DNA from: CALLMM01 sp964429855
Lineage (GTDB): Bacteria; Armatimonadota; Chthonomonadetes; Chthonomonadales; CAJBBX01
Assembly: GCA_964429855.1 (NCBI GenBank)
Contig: CAYSDM010000022.1
Span: forward strand, 1 to 64,000
Length of the DNA: 64,000 nucleotides
Direction of reading: 5' to 3'
The notes under the pieces were generated by a model. It saw only the letters and a list, made by a program, of their open reading frames with translations, was not told the origin of the DNA and ran no database searches. Both the position numbers and the translations under genes were made by a program. Positions 8,399 through 20,500 of the stretch are shown in pieces (positions within the stretch are counted from its first letter, which is position 1; each line of letters begins with the position of its first letter).

Positions 8399-11300
8399 AT
8401 GCATAATCGGTGGCGGTCTTTCTGGGTAGTCAGCCTGCTGCTGGCTGTCACGCTCCTCTGCTGCGGCAGAGGAGCCTCCGCCCAGGGGAATCAGAGACCC
8501 ACGTTCGTCGCCGGAGAGTTGTTGATCTCCGTGCCAGCCGGAACACCGCGCGCTGACGTACAGGCGATGGCTGACCAGATCAAGGCGGACATCGTCTATT
8601 CGTTCGGCGCGGTGGACTACGAGAAGAAGTTCGAGGCGTATCATCTGCGCCTGCGAGAAGATCGCACGCAGAACAAGACGCTGGAAGCGGTCAATACGCT
8701 TAAAAATAATCCCCGGATTCGTTTTGCCGGACCGAATCCGCTCTACTATTCGCTTCAGGCGGGAGGCGGTTCCGTTCCCAACGATCCCCGCTTTGGCGAG
8801 CAGTGGGACAAGATACAGATGAATATGCCGCTCGCCTGGTCCATCGAAAAGGGCAAGGCGAATGTGGTGGTCATCGTCATCGACTCCGGCGTGGATGTGG
8901 GGCATCCGGAGTTCGCCGGTCGAACGCTGCCGGGTCTCAACACCTCGCGCCAGAACAACGACCCGAACCCGGTGGGGACAACCGACCTCCATGCGCATGG
9001 AACCCATGTCGCCGGGATCGCTCTCGCGCAGGCGAATAACGGTGAGGGCGTGGCGGGCGTGGCATGGGAGAACGTTAAACTCCTTCCCATCAATGCTGCA
9101 GATGACTCCGGTGGCGCGTTTGCGGGTGACTCGCTGCTTCGCGCCTGGCAGTACAGCCTGGCGCAGCGCAACGCCAACCCGAATACAAACTATGTGATGA
9201 ACTTGAGTCTCGGCGGTAATCGCTCATCTGCCGTCCCTGACCTGACCGATCCGCTGACACAGGCGCTGATCGCCTGCGCGCAGTCGGGCATGGTAATTAC
9301 CGCCGGAGCAGGAAACGGATTCCAGTCTGGAAATATGCCCTTCTGGCCCGCCCTGCTGTCGCAGGCTCATCCGAACATACTCTGTGTAACTGCAACCAAC
9401 CATCTGGGGCTTCGCGCATCCTACTCGCAGGTGCAGCCATATAGCACCATTGCCGCCCCGGGAGGCGACGTGGAGGCTGGACGGTTGATCCTGTCCACCT
9501 ATCCGCGTAACAGCGCCACCTCTCCCAACTACGGCTTAAGCCAGGGAACCTCCATGGCGACCCCGCAGATATCCGGCGCGGCGGCACTGCTGCTCTCCAT
9601 TCCAGGAATCTCCGCTGGCGATGTCCGCAGCGTCCTGACCTCGACAGCGCGACCTGTTCCCGGCTTCAGCGTACCGAGCCCAGAGTTCGGGGCGGGGATC
9701 GTGGATGTCTACGCCGCGCTTCAGAAGGTCGCCGTCTTCGTGACGATTGCCTCTCCCGAAGGAACCGGCGGTAAGGCGGGCGGGGGACGCATTCCCGATC
9801 CCATCGAGACTCTGCTTCCGGTGGTGCGGATCGAGGTGGGACAGATTCTCAAGGAGAACCTGACTCTTCGCATTGACGGCGGACTGGTGACCATCTCAGA
9901 TTCCCATATCGAAAACGTTCGTGCGCGAGATACACAGAACCGTCCCACCATCTATGATGTGGTTATCCGGGATCGTGAGTTTTCGCCCGGATTGCACCGC
10001 ATCGAAGTGACCGGCGTCAAGCCGGGAACTCCGGACATGGTGGTGAGCGATACGCGCAACGTCAACATCACACCGCGCGTTATCTCTTCAGGACGCAGCC
10101 TGATCTCGATTCCCTACTTCCAGGCTCTGCCGGGCAGCCCTGACGTGCCGGACCCGCAGGTGACCCCGGAGTACTATCTGGGAACCGACTTCCGTCTGGC
10201 GCGATGGGTTCCGGAACTTCAGCAGTACGCCTTCTATACCTCGTTTGGCGTGAAGGATCCGAATGCCTCCTTCGCGCCGCCCGGACCGGCTCCACGTATT
10301 GACGGGGAGCAGACTCCGCGCTATCCGGTGGGATTGGCGTTCTGGAGCGATGTCGAGTCGGTGAAGCCGATCCTGACTCGCGGACAGCCGCTGAGCGATA
10401 AGCCGTTCATCATTCCGCTGCGCGGAACCCAATCTACCGGCGGGTTTATCTCCTGGAATATGGTGGGTAATCCGTTTACCTTTGACGTGCCGTTCAACAC
10501 GCTTCTGGTGGAGACGCCGGAGGGACGACTGTCCATCGCCAACGCGGTACAGAAGGGCTATCTGCTGCCCAACATCTACACCTATGACGGCGCTCTGGGC
10601 TATGCCTTCCGTACCCTGCCGGACGGACTGCTGCGCGCATGGACAGGTCACTGGATTGGCGTGACCAGCCATCAGAATATCTCTCTGGTGGTTCCGCCGA
10701 CCCGGGTAAGCCGATCCGGCAGCCTTCCGAATGCTCCGGCAGTCGGCAGCGGCGGCTGGTCGCTTCGAATCAGCGCCAGCGTGCGCGATCTGCGCGATAC
10801 CTACAACTTCATCGGCGTCTCGTCCCGGGCTGCAAAGGGGTATGACCTGAGCGATGTCGCCAAGCCGCCGATGGTCGCGCCGTATGTCAGCGTGGGCGTG
10901 GACAACGCGAACTGGGGACGGGCTGCCGGAGTATACGCGCAGGATCTGCGCGCTCCGGGTAGTCAGGAGACCTGGAATCTGGTTGTCAATACCGACCAGG
11001 CAAACAGCGACGTTCTGTTGAACTGGAGCGGAGCCACGCTTCCGCGCAACCTGAAGCTGACGATCAAGGATGAAGCGACCGGCCAGGTGGTGGATATGCG
11101 GACGCGCAATTCGCTGTCGTTCCGCACCGGCTCGGAAACGGTCTCCCGGAAGTTCACCATCACCGCGCGCCCGTCCAGCGATGGAGCGGTCGTGCGGATC
11201 AGCAACATCGTGCTGCGTTCGTCCAATGGTCGCGCCAGCGCCGCCACTTCTATCGGTTTCACGCTCTCCGGCGATGCAACCTATGAGGTGAAGATACTGG

Positions 11301-11491
11301 GAGCCTCCGGCAACGTCGTCAGCACGGTCGCCTCACGCGCCGGTTCCGCCGGGGATGTGCGACTGGTCTGGAACGGACGGGATTCGGGCGGACGCAATGT
11401 CTCCCCCGGAACCTATCTGGTTCAGATTAGAGCGATCAGCCCGGACGGCGAGGTTGTCAGGGCGATTCAGCCCTTCACGCTGGTTCGGTAA
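8399..11491 (+). CDS. Secreted subtilisin-like serine protease (S8) with shared C-terminal region
   Basis: 1030 aa. Signal peptide residues ~1-29 (ends A-S-A-Q); inhibitor/prodomain-like region ~36-120; peptidase S8 domain ~135-440. The catalytic triad is intact: Asp162 in V-I-D-S-G-V-D, His200 in H-G-T-H-V-A-G, Ser385 in G-T-S-M-A-T-P. From ~563 onward it carries the C-terminal region also found in its neighbours: L-I-S-I-P-Y, W-N-M-V-G-N-P-F, a G-V-S-S-R-A-A-K-G-Y-D block and a FlgD-Ig-like domain ending T-L-V-R. AGAGGAG lies 6 nt before the ATG. The gene is 49 nt after the CsgG-like gene, so co-transcription is likely. It may process the neighbouring exported proteins or act as a scavenging protease; neither is shown by the sequence. 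Confidence 0.9.
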   Translation: MHNRWRSFWVVSLLLAVTLLCCGRGASAQGNQRPTFVAGELLISVPAGTPRADVQAMADQIKADIVYSFGAVDYEKKFEAYHLRLREDRTQNKTLEAVNTLKNNPRIRFAGPNPLYYSLQAGGGSVPNDPRFGEQWDKIQMNMPLAWSIEKGKANVVVIVIDSGVDVGHPEFAGRTLPGLNTSRQNNDPNPVGTTDLHAHGTHVAGIALAQANNGEGVAGVAWENVKLLPINAADDSGGAFAGDSLLRAWQYSLAQRNANPNTNYVMNLSLGGNRSSAVPDLTDPLTQALIACAQSGMVITAGAGNGFQSGNMPFWPALLSQAHPNILCVTATNHLGLRASYSQVQPYSTIAAPGGDVEAGRLILSTYPRNSATSPNYGLSQGTSMATPQISGAAALLLSIPGISAGDVRSVLTSTARPVPGFSVPSPEFGAGIVDVYAALQKVAVFVTIASPEGTGGKAGGGRIPDPIETLLPVVRIEVGQILKENLTLRIDGGLVTISDSHIENVRARDTQNRPTIYDVVIRDREFSPGLHRIEVTGVKPGTPDMVVSDTRNVNITPRVISSGRSLISIPYFQALPGSPDVPDPQVTPEYYLGTDFRLARWVPELQQYAFYTSFGVKDPNASFAPPGPAPRIDGEQTPRYPVGLAFWSDVESVKPILTRGQPLSDKPFIIPLRGTQSTGGFISWNMVGNPFTFDVPFNTLLVETPEGRLSIANAVQKGYLLPNIYTYDGALGYAFRTLPDGLLRAWTGHWIGVTSHQNISLVVPPTRVSRSGSLPNAPAVGSGGWSLRISASVRDLRDTYNFIGVSSRAAKGYDLSDVAKPPMVAPYVSVGVDNANWGRAAGVYAQDLRAPGSQETWNLVVNTDQANSDVLLNWSGATLPRNLKLTIKDEATGQVVDMRTRNSLSFRTGSETVSRKFTITARPSSDGAVVRISNIVLRSSNGRASAATSIGFTLSGDATYEVKILGASGNVVSTVASRAGSAGDVRLVWNGRDSGGRNVSPGTYLVQIRAISPDGEVVRAIQPFTLVR

Positions 11492-11628
11492 CAAAACAAG
11501 CCGCAGGGGCAGGATTCGCTTCTGTCCCTGTCGAATAGGAGGCGAGAGCGAGCGGTTACAAATTCCAGCAGAGCCGTCTCGCTCCCGTCTATCCCTCTGT
11601 CAGGCGGGTAACACCGCCATCTTCAGCC

Positions 11629-11636
11629 TGTATAAT
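11629..11636 (+). promoter_or_regulatory. Possible promoter for the 854-aa gene (-10 only)
   Basis: A perfect TATAAT at 11631-11636 sits ~80 nt before the start at 11718. No convincing -35 hexamer is found 16-18 nt upstream. The rest of the 226-nt gap holds an imperfect inverted repeat around the GAGCGAGCGG/CTCGCTC sequences (11548-11584) and nothing else recognised. Confidence 0.4.
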
Positions 11637-11717
11637 TGAGGGCACGCGCGCTCCTTGTCGCCCCCCGGCAAGGGCTACTCCGGCTCTATCCGAGGGCCAT
11701 GTGGGAGGTAATTCTTC

Positions 11718-14282
11718 ATGGGGTGGAATCGATTTCGCAGTGCAGCCGGACGAATGGGGCTGGCTCTACTGACGATAACCCTGTTGATTAGCCACGGCGT
11801 GGTCGCGTTTGGTCAGGGCAACCTGCAGGCGGCCATCGCCAATAACAAGATTCGTGTCGAGATGTGGGACGCTTCGCAATTGCTGCCCGGAAACACCATC
11901 TTTACGGGACTTGCGGGACGCTTCTTTGCGATTCGCGATACCTCCAACGCCCAGGCTACCAGTCTGATGCGGGATGGATTCATCACCGTGCGGATGGACG
12001 GCACGGATGTGGTTCTCGGCGGCACCGGGACGACCCGAACCGCTTTTCAGTATTCCACCTCTGCCATTTTCGAGCGGTGGACCATCCTTCCAACCGGAAG
12101 CCTGAGTCCGGTGGAGATCAACCTGATCATCACTCTGGTGGACGAACGCGCCTGTTTCGATCTGAGCGTGGTGAACCAGGACAGCACGCCGCATCAGGTG
12201 GGTTTTCGGTTTTTGCAGGTCACGAATCCCGCTCTGGGAACCCTCTCCGCGCCGGGCGTAGGAGGTATTACCGGGGAGCGCGCTTTCGTCGGCTCCACCA
12301 TTCCCCCCTACTGGCGCATCTCCGGCGCGCAGGGCGATCTGACTTTCGGCGGAACGTTGCTGGCGGAGAATGGCGGGACGACTCCCACCTCACCCTTCAG
12401 TCTGGTGTTCGCCAATCTGTTCCGCTTCCCGCAGACTTCTCTTTATGACCTGGGACCGCAGGTTCCGATCACCGTTGCTGCGCCCACTGCTGCGCTCTAT
12501 TCGACCGTGACCACCGTCGCACCGGCGGGAGGCTCGATGCGGTTTGTCACCTATGCGGGCAAGCAGCACGCCACCATCACCTTCGGCGAACGGATCGCAG
12601 CGGGCGTGGATGCCGAATTTGCCCTCAGTTATGACGCCGCCGGATCCACCGGTCAGCGGCTAAAACCCGATCCCTTCAAGGTCTCCGCATTCCTCAAAAA
12701 CCAGAATACTCTGGCGCTCTCCAGCGTGCGCGCCACCATTTCGCTTCCGGTGGGACTGGAACTGGCTGCGGGGGAGACGCTCACCAAGACGGCGACCGGG
12801 ATCGGTCCCGGCTCCAGCGCGGAGTTCACCTGGGACGTGCGCGGCAACGAACTGGCTTCAGGGCGACTGACCTATGGAGTCTCCTTCAGCGCCGATCCGG
12901 GCGGACAGGGCATGGCGGTTACGCGCGATATCGAGGTTCCTGCGCTCCCGACCCAGACCTTCCCCGGCGGTTTGCAGATGGTCTCGTTCCCGTATTCCTT
13001 CGATGACCCGACCCCGAACGTCGCGCTGGGACTGAGTTCGGTCAGTTTTGATCTGCTTCGCTGGAATGCCGCCCTGAACTTCTACGAGGCGGTTTCGGCG
13101 ATACGAGCCGGAGAAGCCTACTGGCTGCGCGTGAGCGGTCAGACTCCGGTCAATCTGGTCGGCGCAAGACCGGTTCCGACAGGAGCCGCGTTTGAGTTGA
13201 AGCTCAATCGCGACTGGAACCAGATCGGCAACCCGTTCCTGCTGCCGGTAAGCTGGAGCGATATTCAGGTCATCAATACCGATGTCAACGACCCTGACTT
13301 TCTGCGTCCTTTGAGCGTGGAAGAGGCAAGCAGCGTTCAGCGGCAGTGGATATCGCCAGTGATCTACCGCTACGATCTAGCGGAGCAGATGTATAAGTTC
13401 GATCAGGACTTCGGAACGCTGCTTCGACCGTTCACCGGCTACTGGGTGCGCGCCCTGAAACCGACGATCACGCTGGTGATTCCGGTTCCGACGGGACGGG
13501 CAGCGCGGATCAGTCGGGGACAGTCTCCGCGCCAGAGCGTCAACGACTGGTCGCTGCGGATCGTGGCGCGCGGACAGAACTCGGTGGATGGCTGGAACTT
13601 TATCGGAGTCTCCTCCTCCTCCAGCGACGGCTATGATCGGCGCGACTATGAGAAGCCGCCCGCCATTCAGGGCAAGGTTCAACTGGGATTTGTGCGCGAT
13701 ACCTGGGGCGGACGCTCCGGAGCCTATGCACAGGATATTCAGTCCGCCACCGGAACCATCAAACGGTGGAAGATGTCGGTCAGCAGCCCGAATCCGGGCG
13801 AAGAGGTGACCCTCTCCTGGCCCGAAATCAACGGACTACCGCGCGGTTACGAACTGTTCGTGACCGATGATGCGACGGGGCATCGCTATATGATGCGCCA
13901 GACCTCGTCGCTGAGAGTCAATACCGGGCAGAACGGCAGCCGCGCCTTCACGATCACGGCAGAGCCGACCAGCCGCGCTGGAGCCTTCCGAATTGTGAAT
14001 GCAAGCGTGGTTCCGTCGCGCAGCCGCAGCAGCGCCGCCATCGCCTTCACACCGACCCAGGATGCAAACTTCACCATTCGTATTCTGAACGGGGCAGGCG
14101 CGCCGTTGAGAACGCTGACCTCGCGCTCTGCCGCTGCCGGAAACATGGTGACGATAAACTGGGACTATCGCGATGGCAAGGGAATCGCCCTTCCGGCTGG
14201 CTCGTACACCATCGAGATACGCGGGACAACGCCCGATGGACAGAGCGCCCGCGCCATTCTGCCGCACATTGTTACACGATAA
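11718..14282 (+). CDS. Secreted protein with unrecognised N-terminal domain and shared C-terminal region
   Basis: 854 aa; GGGAGG precedes the ATG. Signal peptide ~1-32 (ending V-V-A-F-G-Q). Residues ~33-410 are beta-rich with D-L-S-V-V-N-Q-D-S-T-P-H-Q-V-G-F-R-F and S-x-R-A-T-I-S-L-P-V-G-L-E-L-like stretches that suggest Ig-like domains; I do not recognise a family. From ~413 the common region begins (L-Q-M-V-S-F-P-Y), followed by G-E-A-Y-W-L-R-V, W-N-Q-I-G-N-P-F, G-Y-W-V-R-A and I-G-V-S-S-S-S-S-D-G-Y-D. The last ~100 residues are FlgD-Ig-like with W-D-Y-R-D-G-K-G and end I-V-T-R. It is the smallest of the four paralogous-tail proteins. Exported; function unknown. Confidence 0.82.
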   Translation: MGWNRFRSAAGRMGLALLTITLLISHGVVAFGQGNLQAAIANNKIRVEMWDASQLLPGNTIFTGLAGRFFAIRDTSNAQATSLMRDGFITVRMDGTDVVLGGTGTTRTAFQYSTSAIFERWTILPTGSLSPVEINLIITLVDERACFDLSVVNQDSTPHQVGFRFLQVTNPALGTLSAPGVGGITGERAFVGSTIPPYWRISGAQGDLTFGGTLLAENGGTTPTSPFSLVFANLFRFPQTSLYDLGPQVPITVAAPTAALYSTVTTVAPAGGSMRFVTYAGKQHATITFGERIAAGVDAEFALSYDAAGSTGQRLKPDPFKVSAFLKNQNTLALSSVRATISLPVGLELAAGETLTKTATGIGPGSSAEFTWDVRGNELASGRLTYGVSFSADPGGQGMAVTRDIEVPALPTQTFPGGLQMVSFPYSFDDPTPNVALGLSSVSFDLLRWNAALNFYEAVSAIRAGEAYWLRVSGQTPVNLVGARPVPTGAAFELKLNRDWNQIGNPFLLPVSWSDIQVINTDVNDPDFLRPLSVEEASSVQRQWISPVIYRYDLAEQMYKFDQDFGTLLRPFTGYWVRALKPTITLVIPVPTGRAARISRGQSPRQSVNDWSLRIVARGQNSVDGWNFIGVSSSSSDGYDRRDYEKPPAIQGKVQLGFVRDTWGGRSGAYAQDIQSATGTIKRWKMSVSSPNPGEEVTLSWPEINGLPRGYELFVTDDATGHRYMMRQTSSLRVNTGQNGSRAFTITAEPTSRAGAFRIVNASVVPSRSRSSAAIAFTPTQDANFTIRILNGAGAPLRTLTSRSAAAGNMVTINWDYRDGKGIALPAGSYTIEIRGTTPDGQSARAILPHIVTR

Positions 14283-14294
14283 CCTGTGTCCCCG

Positions 14295-14332
14295 GTCTCC
14301 CGACGGCTGGAGCGATCCGCCCGTCGGGAGAC
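14295..14332 (+). terminator. Strong hairpin after the 854-aa gene
   Basis: A perfect 12-bp stem (14295-14306 with 14321-14332) and 14-nt loop begins 12 nt after the stop codon. It has no T-run downstream, so termination efficiency is uncertain. Confidence 0.45.
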
Positions 14333-14418
14333 GGGAAGCGTAACATAAACACCGACGTTGACGTACACGAAAAGTCCTATCCCCCAGGACGCGCCGGACG
14401 GTCTACCCTGTTCGGCAC

Positions 14419-14427
14419 TGGTATAAT
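14419..14427 (+). promoter_or_regulatory. Extended -10 promoter before the 2264-aa gene
   Basis: TGG-TATAAT (14419-14427) matches the extended -10 form; the -35 position is poor, as tolerated by this class. The predicted start would give a leader of ~90 nt to the ATG at 14526. Confidence 0.55.
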
Positions 14428-14525
14428 GCCATGCGGGCATGCGGAGGAGATGCGTTCCCCTGCCCGTTTGTCTCTCGATAAGGAAACCAATCTTGTCACG
14501 ACCAAGGAAGCAAGGGGAGAGACTG

Positions 14526-17500
14526 ATGAGACGATATTGCAGCGCATTCGGATGGCTGGCGATGACGGCTTTCCTGTGCTTGCTGACCCCTATGATCGCG
14601 CTCGGAGCGCCGCAGATCACGAATGCCGTTGTTCTGGCGAATAACGTCGGCGGCATTGAGACAGGCACGGAGAACACGCAGTTCATCTTCAGAGCCGATG
14701 TCGTGCCGCAGACGGGCGGCTTGCGCGCTCTGTCGCAGTTCGGCCTCAACACTCCGGTCGGCGTGGTCATCAACGTTTTCGATCCCGCCAACCCGGAAGC
14801 GGGCGGGTCTGCCGTGCTGGAGATGTTCAATGTAGGTGGCAGCACCTTTGTTGCCTATGTGCCCGGCTATCTCATCTCCAGTCTGGGCGGCGTCAGAACG
14901 AATATCACCTGGTCCATTCTCGGACGGGATATGGGAACAGACGGCACGTTCCAGGATGGAACGCAGGCGGCTCCCAAGCCTGCCACCGCGACCCTGCGCG
15001 TTGTGCCGAACCAGTTGATTGAGATCGTGCCCGTAGATGAGAACTTCCAGCCGGATAAGCGCCTGATTCCCAATCAGCTTGGGAACGGTCTGCGCGTAGA
15101 TCCTACGCAGTCCACCGCGCCGAACGACGGCGGCAGTTCGCATTTCTTCACCTGGCGGGTGCGCGTGCGAACCGTTGACGGTCTGCCCCTTCAGTTCTTT
15201 GCCCGACGAGGCAACTACCGGTGGCGTGACCCGCGTCTGGAGAATGGGCAGCCGCTGGTACGGCAGTATAACAGCGGCGTACATCTCGTGCTGGTGGACC
15301 CGGCGGGGAATAGATACCGCGTTCCGATGGAGATAGACCCGGATGCGCCGGGACAGGCGGGGCTGCATGCCGCGACCTATACGACCGACACCCTCAATCC
15401 AGATTCGCTTTTCCGCCCGACCGGCGGGAACGTCTGGAGCAACGGCGTCGTCTATCGCTATCGCATGGTTCCGACCCAGTACGGTTTCAACTGGGGGGCG
15501 TTCCCCGGTGAAGGACCCTATACGGCGTTCGGCGGTCCGACTGCTCCGGATTCGATCCCGGCTCTGCCAATCGGCTTTAACTCCAGCGCGGAGATCATTG
15601 GTCGTCCCTTTACCAACCTCTATACCGGCTTTGCAGATCAGGACCCGCGCGCCTTCGGGCAGCAGCCTCTGCCGTTCCCGTTCTATACCTCAACCGCGGG
15701 ACGCGCCGGTCAGTGGCAGTACTACTTTGTGACCACGACCGACCTGCGTCCACCCACCCGTCCCTCTTTCCCGACGAACGGCTCCATCAACACCTATCCG
15801 AACGATCTGTATGGCGCAGACCCGGATGCCTACCTGTATAACTACGACAGCGATCTGGGCGCAGCGTCCTACGTTAACGGGGTCTCTCTGGGAACGCTCG
15901 GTACGCCGTATAACCATCCCCGCGTGACCCCGATCCTTTCGGATGGCGGTTGGACGGATGACCTGCCGGAAAATGGGTATGTGGGCGGACTGGGCAACAA
16001 CTCCCATCGCTCTCGTCCCACCACCAAGACCCGCGTGCGCTTCCAGGTGCGCGTGACCAAGGACACCACCACTCCGCTGCCGGCGCAGGCGGTGCGAGTC
16101 TGGATTGACGGTTCGCCGCGCACGATGCAGCCGCTGCCCGGGACGAGTGATCTGGACTACCTGACGGGGCGCGTCTTCTACTACGACACCACCTTCAGCG
16201 CGCCCGGACAGAGCGGGCAGCACTGGATCTACTTCGATGTGGATGACGGCGTCAACAGGGCTATCTGGCCCCGCCGCGACACCTCGGTGAATGGAACCGG
16301 CGACAGCAGATATCCCGACCCGCAGGCGGGACTCATTCCTCAGTTCAACAACCCGGTGAACTTTGGAACCGGCATCGTCGGCAAGAACTTCTTAAACGAA
16401 CCGCTGGTGAACAACCGTCCGGTTCTGAGCAACCCGACTCTCTCGCCGCCTTCCGGCGTGGAGGCGCAGCCCTATACCTATGAAGTGACCTTTACCGATG
16501 CCGATAATGACGAACCGGTGGATGCGTGGGTCTACATTGACGGCATGACGGATGCCTTCCGGCACCGCATGACTCCGGTGGACAACACGCCGACCAGCCA
16601 GGGACGACGCTATCGCTTCGTTCTGACCCAGTTGACGCCGGCGCCGAGTCACTTCTACTTCTTCAAGTTCCGCGATAACTGGAATAACCCGGCTACCATC
16701 GGGCGCTACGGCATCAGCCCGCTGCGCCGCGAATACGGCGAGTGGTCTACCCTGCCGCAGGGCGATGATGACGGCAATCCGTCAAGCGTCATTCCGGGCC
16801 CGATCATCACGGGCAACCGACCCTCTGAACTGTCCGACGCGAACTTCACCTTCAGCGATCCGTCGCAGACTTCGGCGACGCTCTACGACTTCCTGGTGAA
16901 GTATAAGAGCCAGGACAACAACCCGCCGACAAGCCTCACCTTCTATCTGAGCAACGACGCCGGAGCCACCTATGACGGCGGAACCGCGATGGTGAAGGCG
17001 GAAGGCAGCACGAACTACACGGCAGGCGTGCTCTACCATCTGCCGGAGCGTATTCGGCTGCCCTACTACCGCAACAACAATCCGGCGCTGGGAGTGGCGC
17101 AGTATCGCTTCTCGTTCCGAGCCACCGACGGCGTACAGCCGGTAGATACCACTCTGGTTCACGTGGGAACCGGCAGCGATGCGTTCACCAATCGCACCGC
17201 GCAGCAGTTGACGCCGGTGGGCGGCTCCAATACGGTCTTTGAGAACTCCAAGGGAACCAGGAAGTGGTCTGTCAATCCGACAACGACCTTCCTCTGGAAA
17301 GCCGTGAACGGCACGCCGACCCTTCTGATCCTGGACGATCCCGGACCTCTGGGCTACACTGTGGATGCCTTGAACGGTCTGGTGACCCTCAATACGGCGG
17401 TACAGGGCGGCGAGGCGGTCTTTGCGTCCTACTACTATCTGGAGACGCTGGGACCGGTCATCAATCCCAATGCCGCGCCCGACCTGACGGAGCCGAGTCC

Positions 17501-20500
17501 CAATACGCCGACCACCAACAACGGCACGCTGACGCCGCTTCAGGGCGGACCGACTACACAGTTCACCTACAGCATCATCTACACCGATGCGAACAATCAG
17601 GAGCCGGCGCCGGGGTATCCGGTCGTTGTGGTGGACAGCAACCGCACATTCGTCATGACCCGCGATCCGAACACGCCGACCCCGATCAACTACGCCAACG
17701 GGGTTCGGTACAATGTGACGATCTCCGGTTCGACGCTGGGTAACGGGCCGCACACCTATCACTTCGAGGCTTCTGATGGAGCCGATCTGGTTCGCTTCCC
17801 GGTCTCCGGCGATCTGCAGGGACCGAGCGTTTCCAATATCGGAGACATTCAGCTTCTGGCAGGGAACGCCTCCATCCAGCCGTTCCCGAAGGGCAAATCG
17901 AACGATAAATACACCTTTACCGTTCGGTACAGCAACAGCCAGGGACTGGCTCCGGTCTTCCCGATCGAACTTCGCATCCGCGCGGAAGAGCCTTCCACCG
18001 ATGTGAAGACGGTGCAGATGCTGCCGATAGATCCCATCGGCGAGAATGAGTTCCGCAACGGCGTGCGCTATCAGGTGCAGCTGCAGGCGCCGGATGCCGC
18101 AAAGAACCTCGTGCCGGGAACGCATGAGATCACGTTTGGCTTCCAGGGACAGGGCGCCAGCACGACGCCCTTGAACCTGATCGTCAACGGACCGCCGCAG
18201 CTTGTGGACGCGACCGCCGCGCCAAACCCGGCCAGTCAGGCGGGAGACATCGTCTTCTCCGTGAAGTACACCGATGTCAACGGTGACCCGCCGGTTCGCA
18301 ACGGCGAGCGTATGCTGAAGCTCTTCATCAATGGACAGGAGCGAGCGGAGCAGCCGACGACAATCCCGGCGAATCCGACCGCCAACGACTTCAAGGGTCT
18401 CAACCCGAATCAGGGCGTGATCTATCTGTGGTCGTATCGGGCGGAGGTCTTCCCGGTCGGATCGCATACCTACTACTTTACGGGACAGGACGACCTGGAG
18501 CCGGAGCCGCCTCTGGCGCTGCCGCCGCTCCCGGGTGGAACCTTCGAGATCGTCGCGCCGAACGTGCCGCAGCTTCTTCCGGCAATAGACGGCGCGCCGA
18601 ATGAAGGAACCGTCAACCCGCTGTCCGGACCGCAGAACGGACAGTACACCTATTCGATCCGGTATCGCCATTCGGACGGCGTCGCGCCGGTACGCATTCA
18701 GGTCATCATCACTCCTGACCCGAATCGCTATCCAGGGGCGCAGCCGATCACCAAAGACATGACGCCGGACCCGTCGGAGTCGCCGACCCCGACCCAGTCC
18801 GATTTCCAGCGTCCAACGGGCGTTCTCTACAGCTTCCAGACGACGGCGGGCGAGCTGCCTCCGGGACAGCACCACTATCGCTTCGAAGCGGCGGATCGCC
18901 TGACGGTGGTCAATCGCCCCATGCCTGCCGGCTCCAACTATACCGGACCGACGATCAATACGGCTCCGACGCTCTCCGAAGGAACCGTCTACATCGAGGG
19001 GAGCACGACCATCCCGACAGTCAACGCGCAGAATCAGTTGACCCCGGCGGTGGCGGGCAATGTGCTCAACCGGTTTATCTTCCGGGTAAAGTACACCGAT
19101 ATAGACAACACCGGACCGGCGCCTAACACCATGATCGTCACGATCAATAACTCGCAGACCCTTTCGCTGAGCCTGAAGTCGGGAGACTTCACCACCGGCG
19201 CGATCTACGAGTCCGATCCGACCACGCTGACGGCAGGACAGAAGGCGTTCAACTTCACCGTCTCCGACAGCAGCTTCCCGAGCCAGGATCGCGCGCGCTT
19301 CCCGTCCGGATCGGCGGATATCACCGGTCTGACGGTGCGCAATATCCCGGTGCTGGAAGGACCTTCCGGCGGAACATTGAGTCCGACCTCCGGACCGATC
19401 TCGACGACCTTTACCTACCAGGTCATCTACAAGAACGCCGATAACACGCCGCCTGCTTATGTTCGCGTCTTCATTGACGGCGCCTCGTTTGATATGACGA
19501 AGGTAACGCAGGGAACCAACTACGCGGCGGGCGTGACCTATCAGTATCAGTATCGGTTCCCGCAGGATGTGGGGCAGCAGAACCACACCTACTACTTCGA
19601 GGCGCAGGACACGCTGAGCGCTGACTACACAGCGCGACTGCCTGTCAGCCCGAACCCGCCGTTTAACGGACCAACGCTGAACGTGCCGATCTTCCGGGTC
19701 TTCCGCTTCAATCCCAGCCCGGCCAGCGTCGGCAGCCCGGTGACGATTACCGGCGCGCTGGTTACCCAGCCGTTCCTGGGAACGCCCATCTCGGTGCAGT
19801 TGATCCGACCGGATGGAACTGGAATCAACGACACCGCGACCACCAACGCGGCGGATGGAACCTTCTCCTATACTTTCACGCCGACCCAGACCGGCGACTG
19901 GAAACTGCGCCTTAGCTGGGGAGGCAGCGCGGGAACTTATGACGCTCTGAGCACCGAGTTCTCGCGGGATGAGCTGGGTAATCCGTTCCGGGTGACCGGC
20001 TTCACACTGAATGTCGGTGCCGGCGAACTGGATATGATCGCGTCGCCGCTGGTTCCGGTGACTCCGGACCCGTCCATCTCCTTCTCGCCGACGCGACAGG
20101 ATACGGGCGCTCCGGTGAACGTCACGGCGCTCAATATGGTGAAGTGGATGACTACCACGGCTCCGGCAGGACGCTATCTGCTGCTCAACAGCGATCCCAA
20201 CTTCCCGGGTATCGCGGGCGGGCAGTCCTACTGGGTGCGTCCGAGCGAGAGCGTCGTCCTCAATCCGCGCGGTAGACTGCACGATCAGACTCAGACCTAC
20301 AGCATTCCGCTGAAAGCCGGCTGGAACATGGTGGGTTCCGTCTATCTGCAGGATATCAACTGGAGCGCGGTGAAGGTGCGCTATCAGGGACAGACTCTCG
20401 GCGTAGGCGATGCATCCAGCATCGTTCGCTCGATAGCCTGGACCTATGACAGAGCGACAGGCGGTTATTCGGTCATCGGCTCGGACGGCGTGCTGAAACC

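Noticed and set aside
16782..20282. 1166-aa minus-strand open frame
   Set aside because: Antisense to the repeat-rich giant protein; composition (Arg, Gly, Val-rich) and lack of motifs mark it as a shadow.
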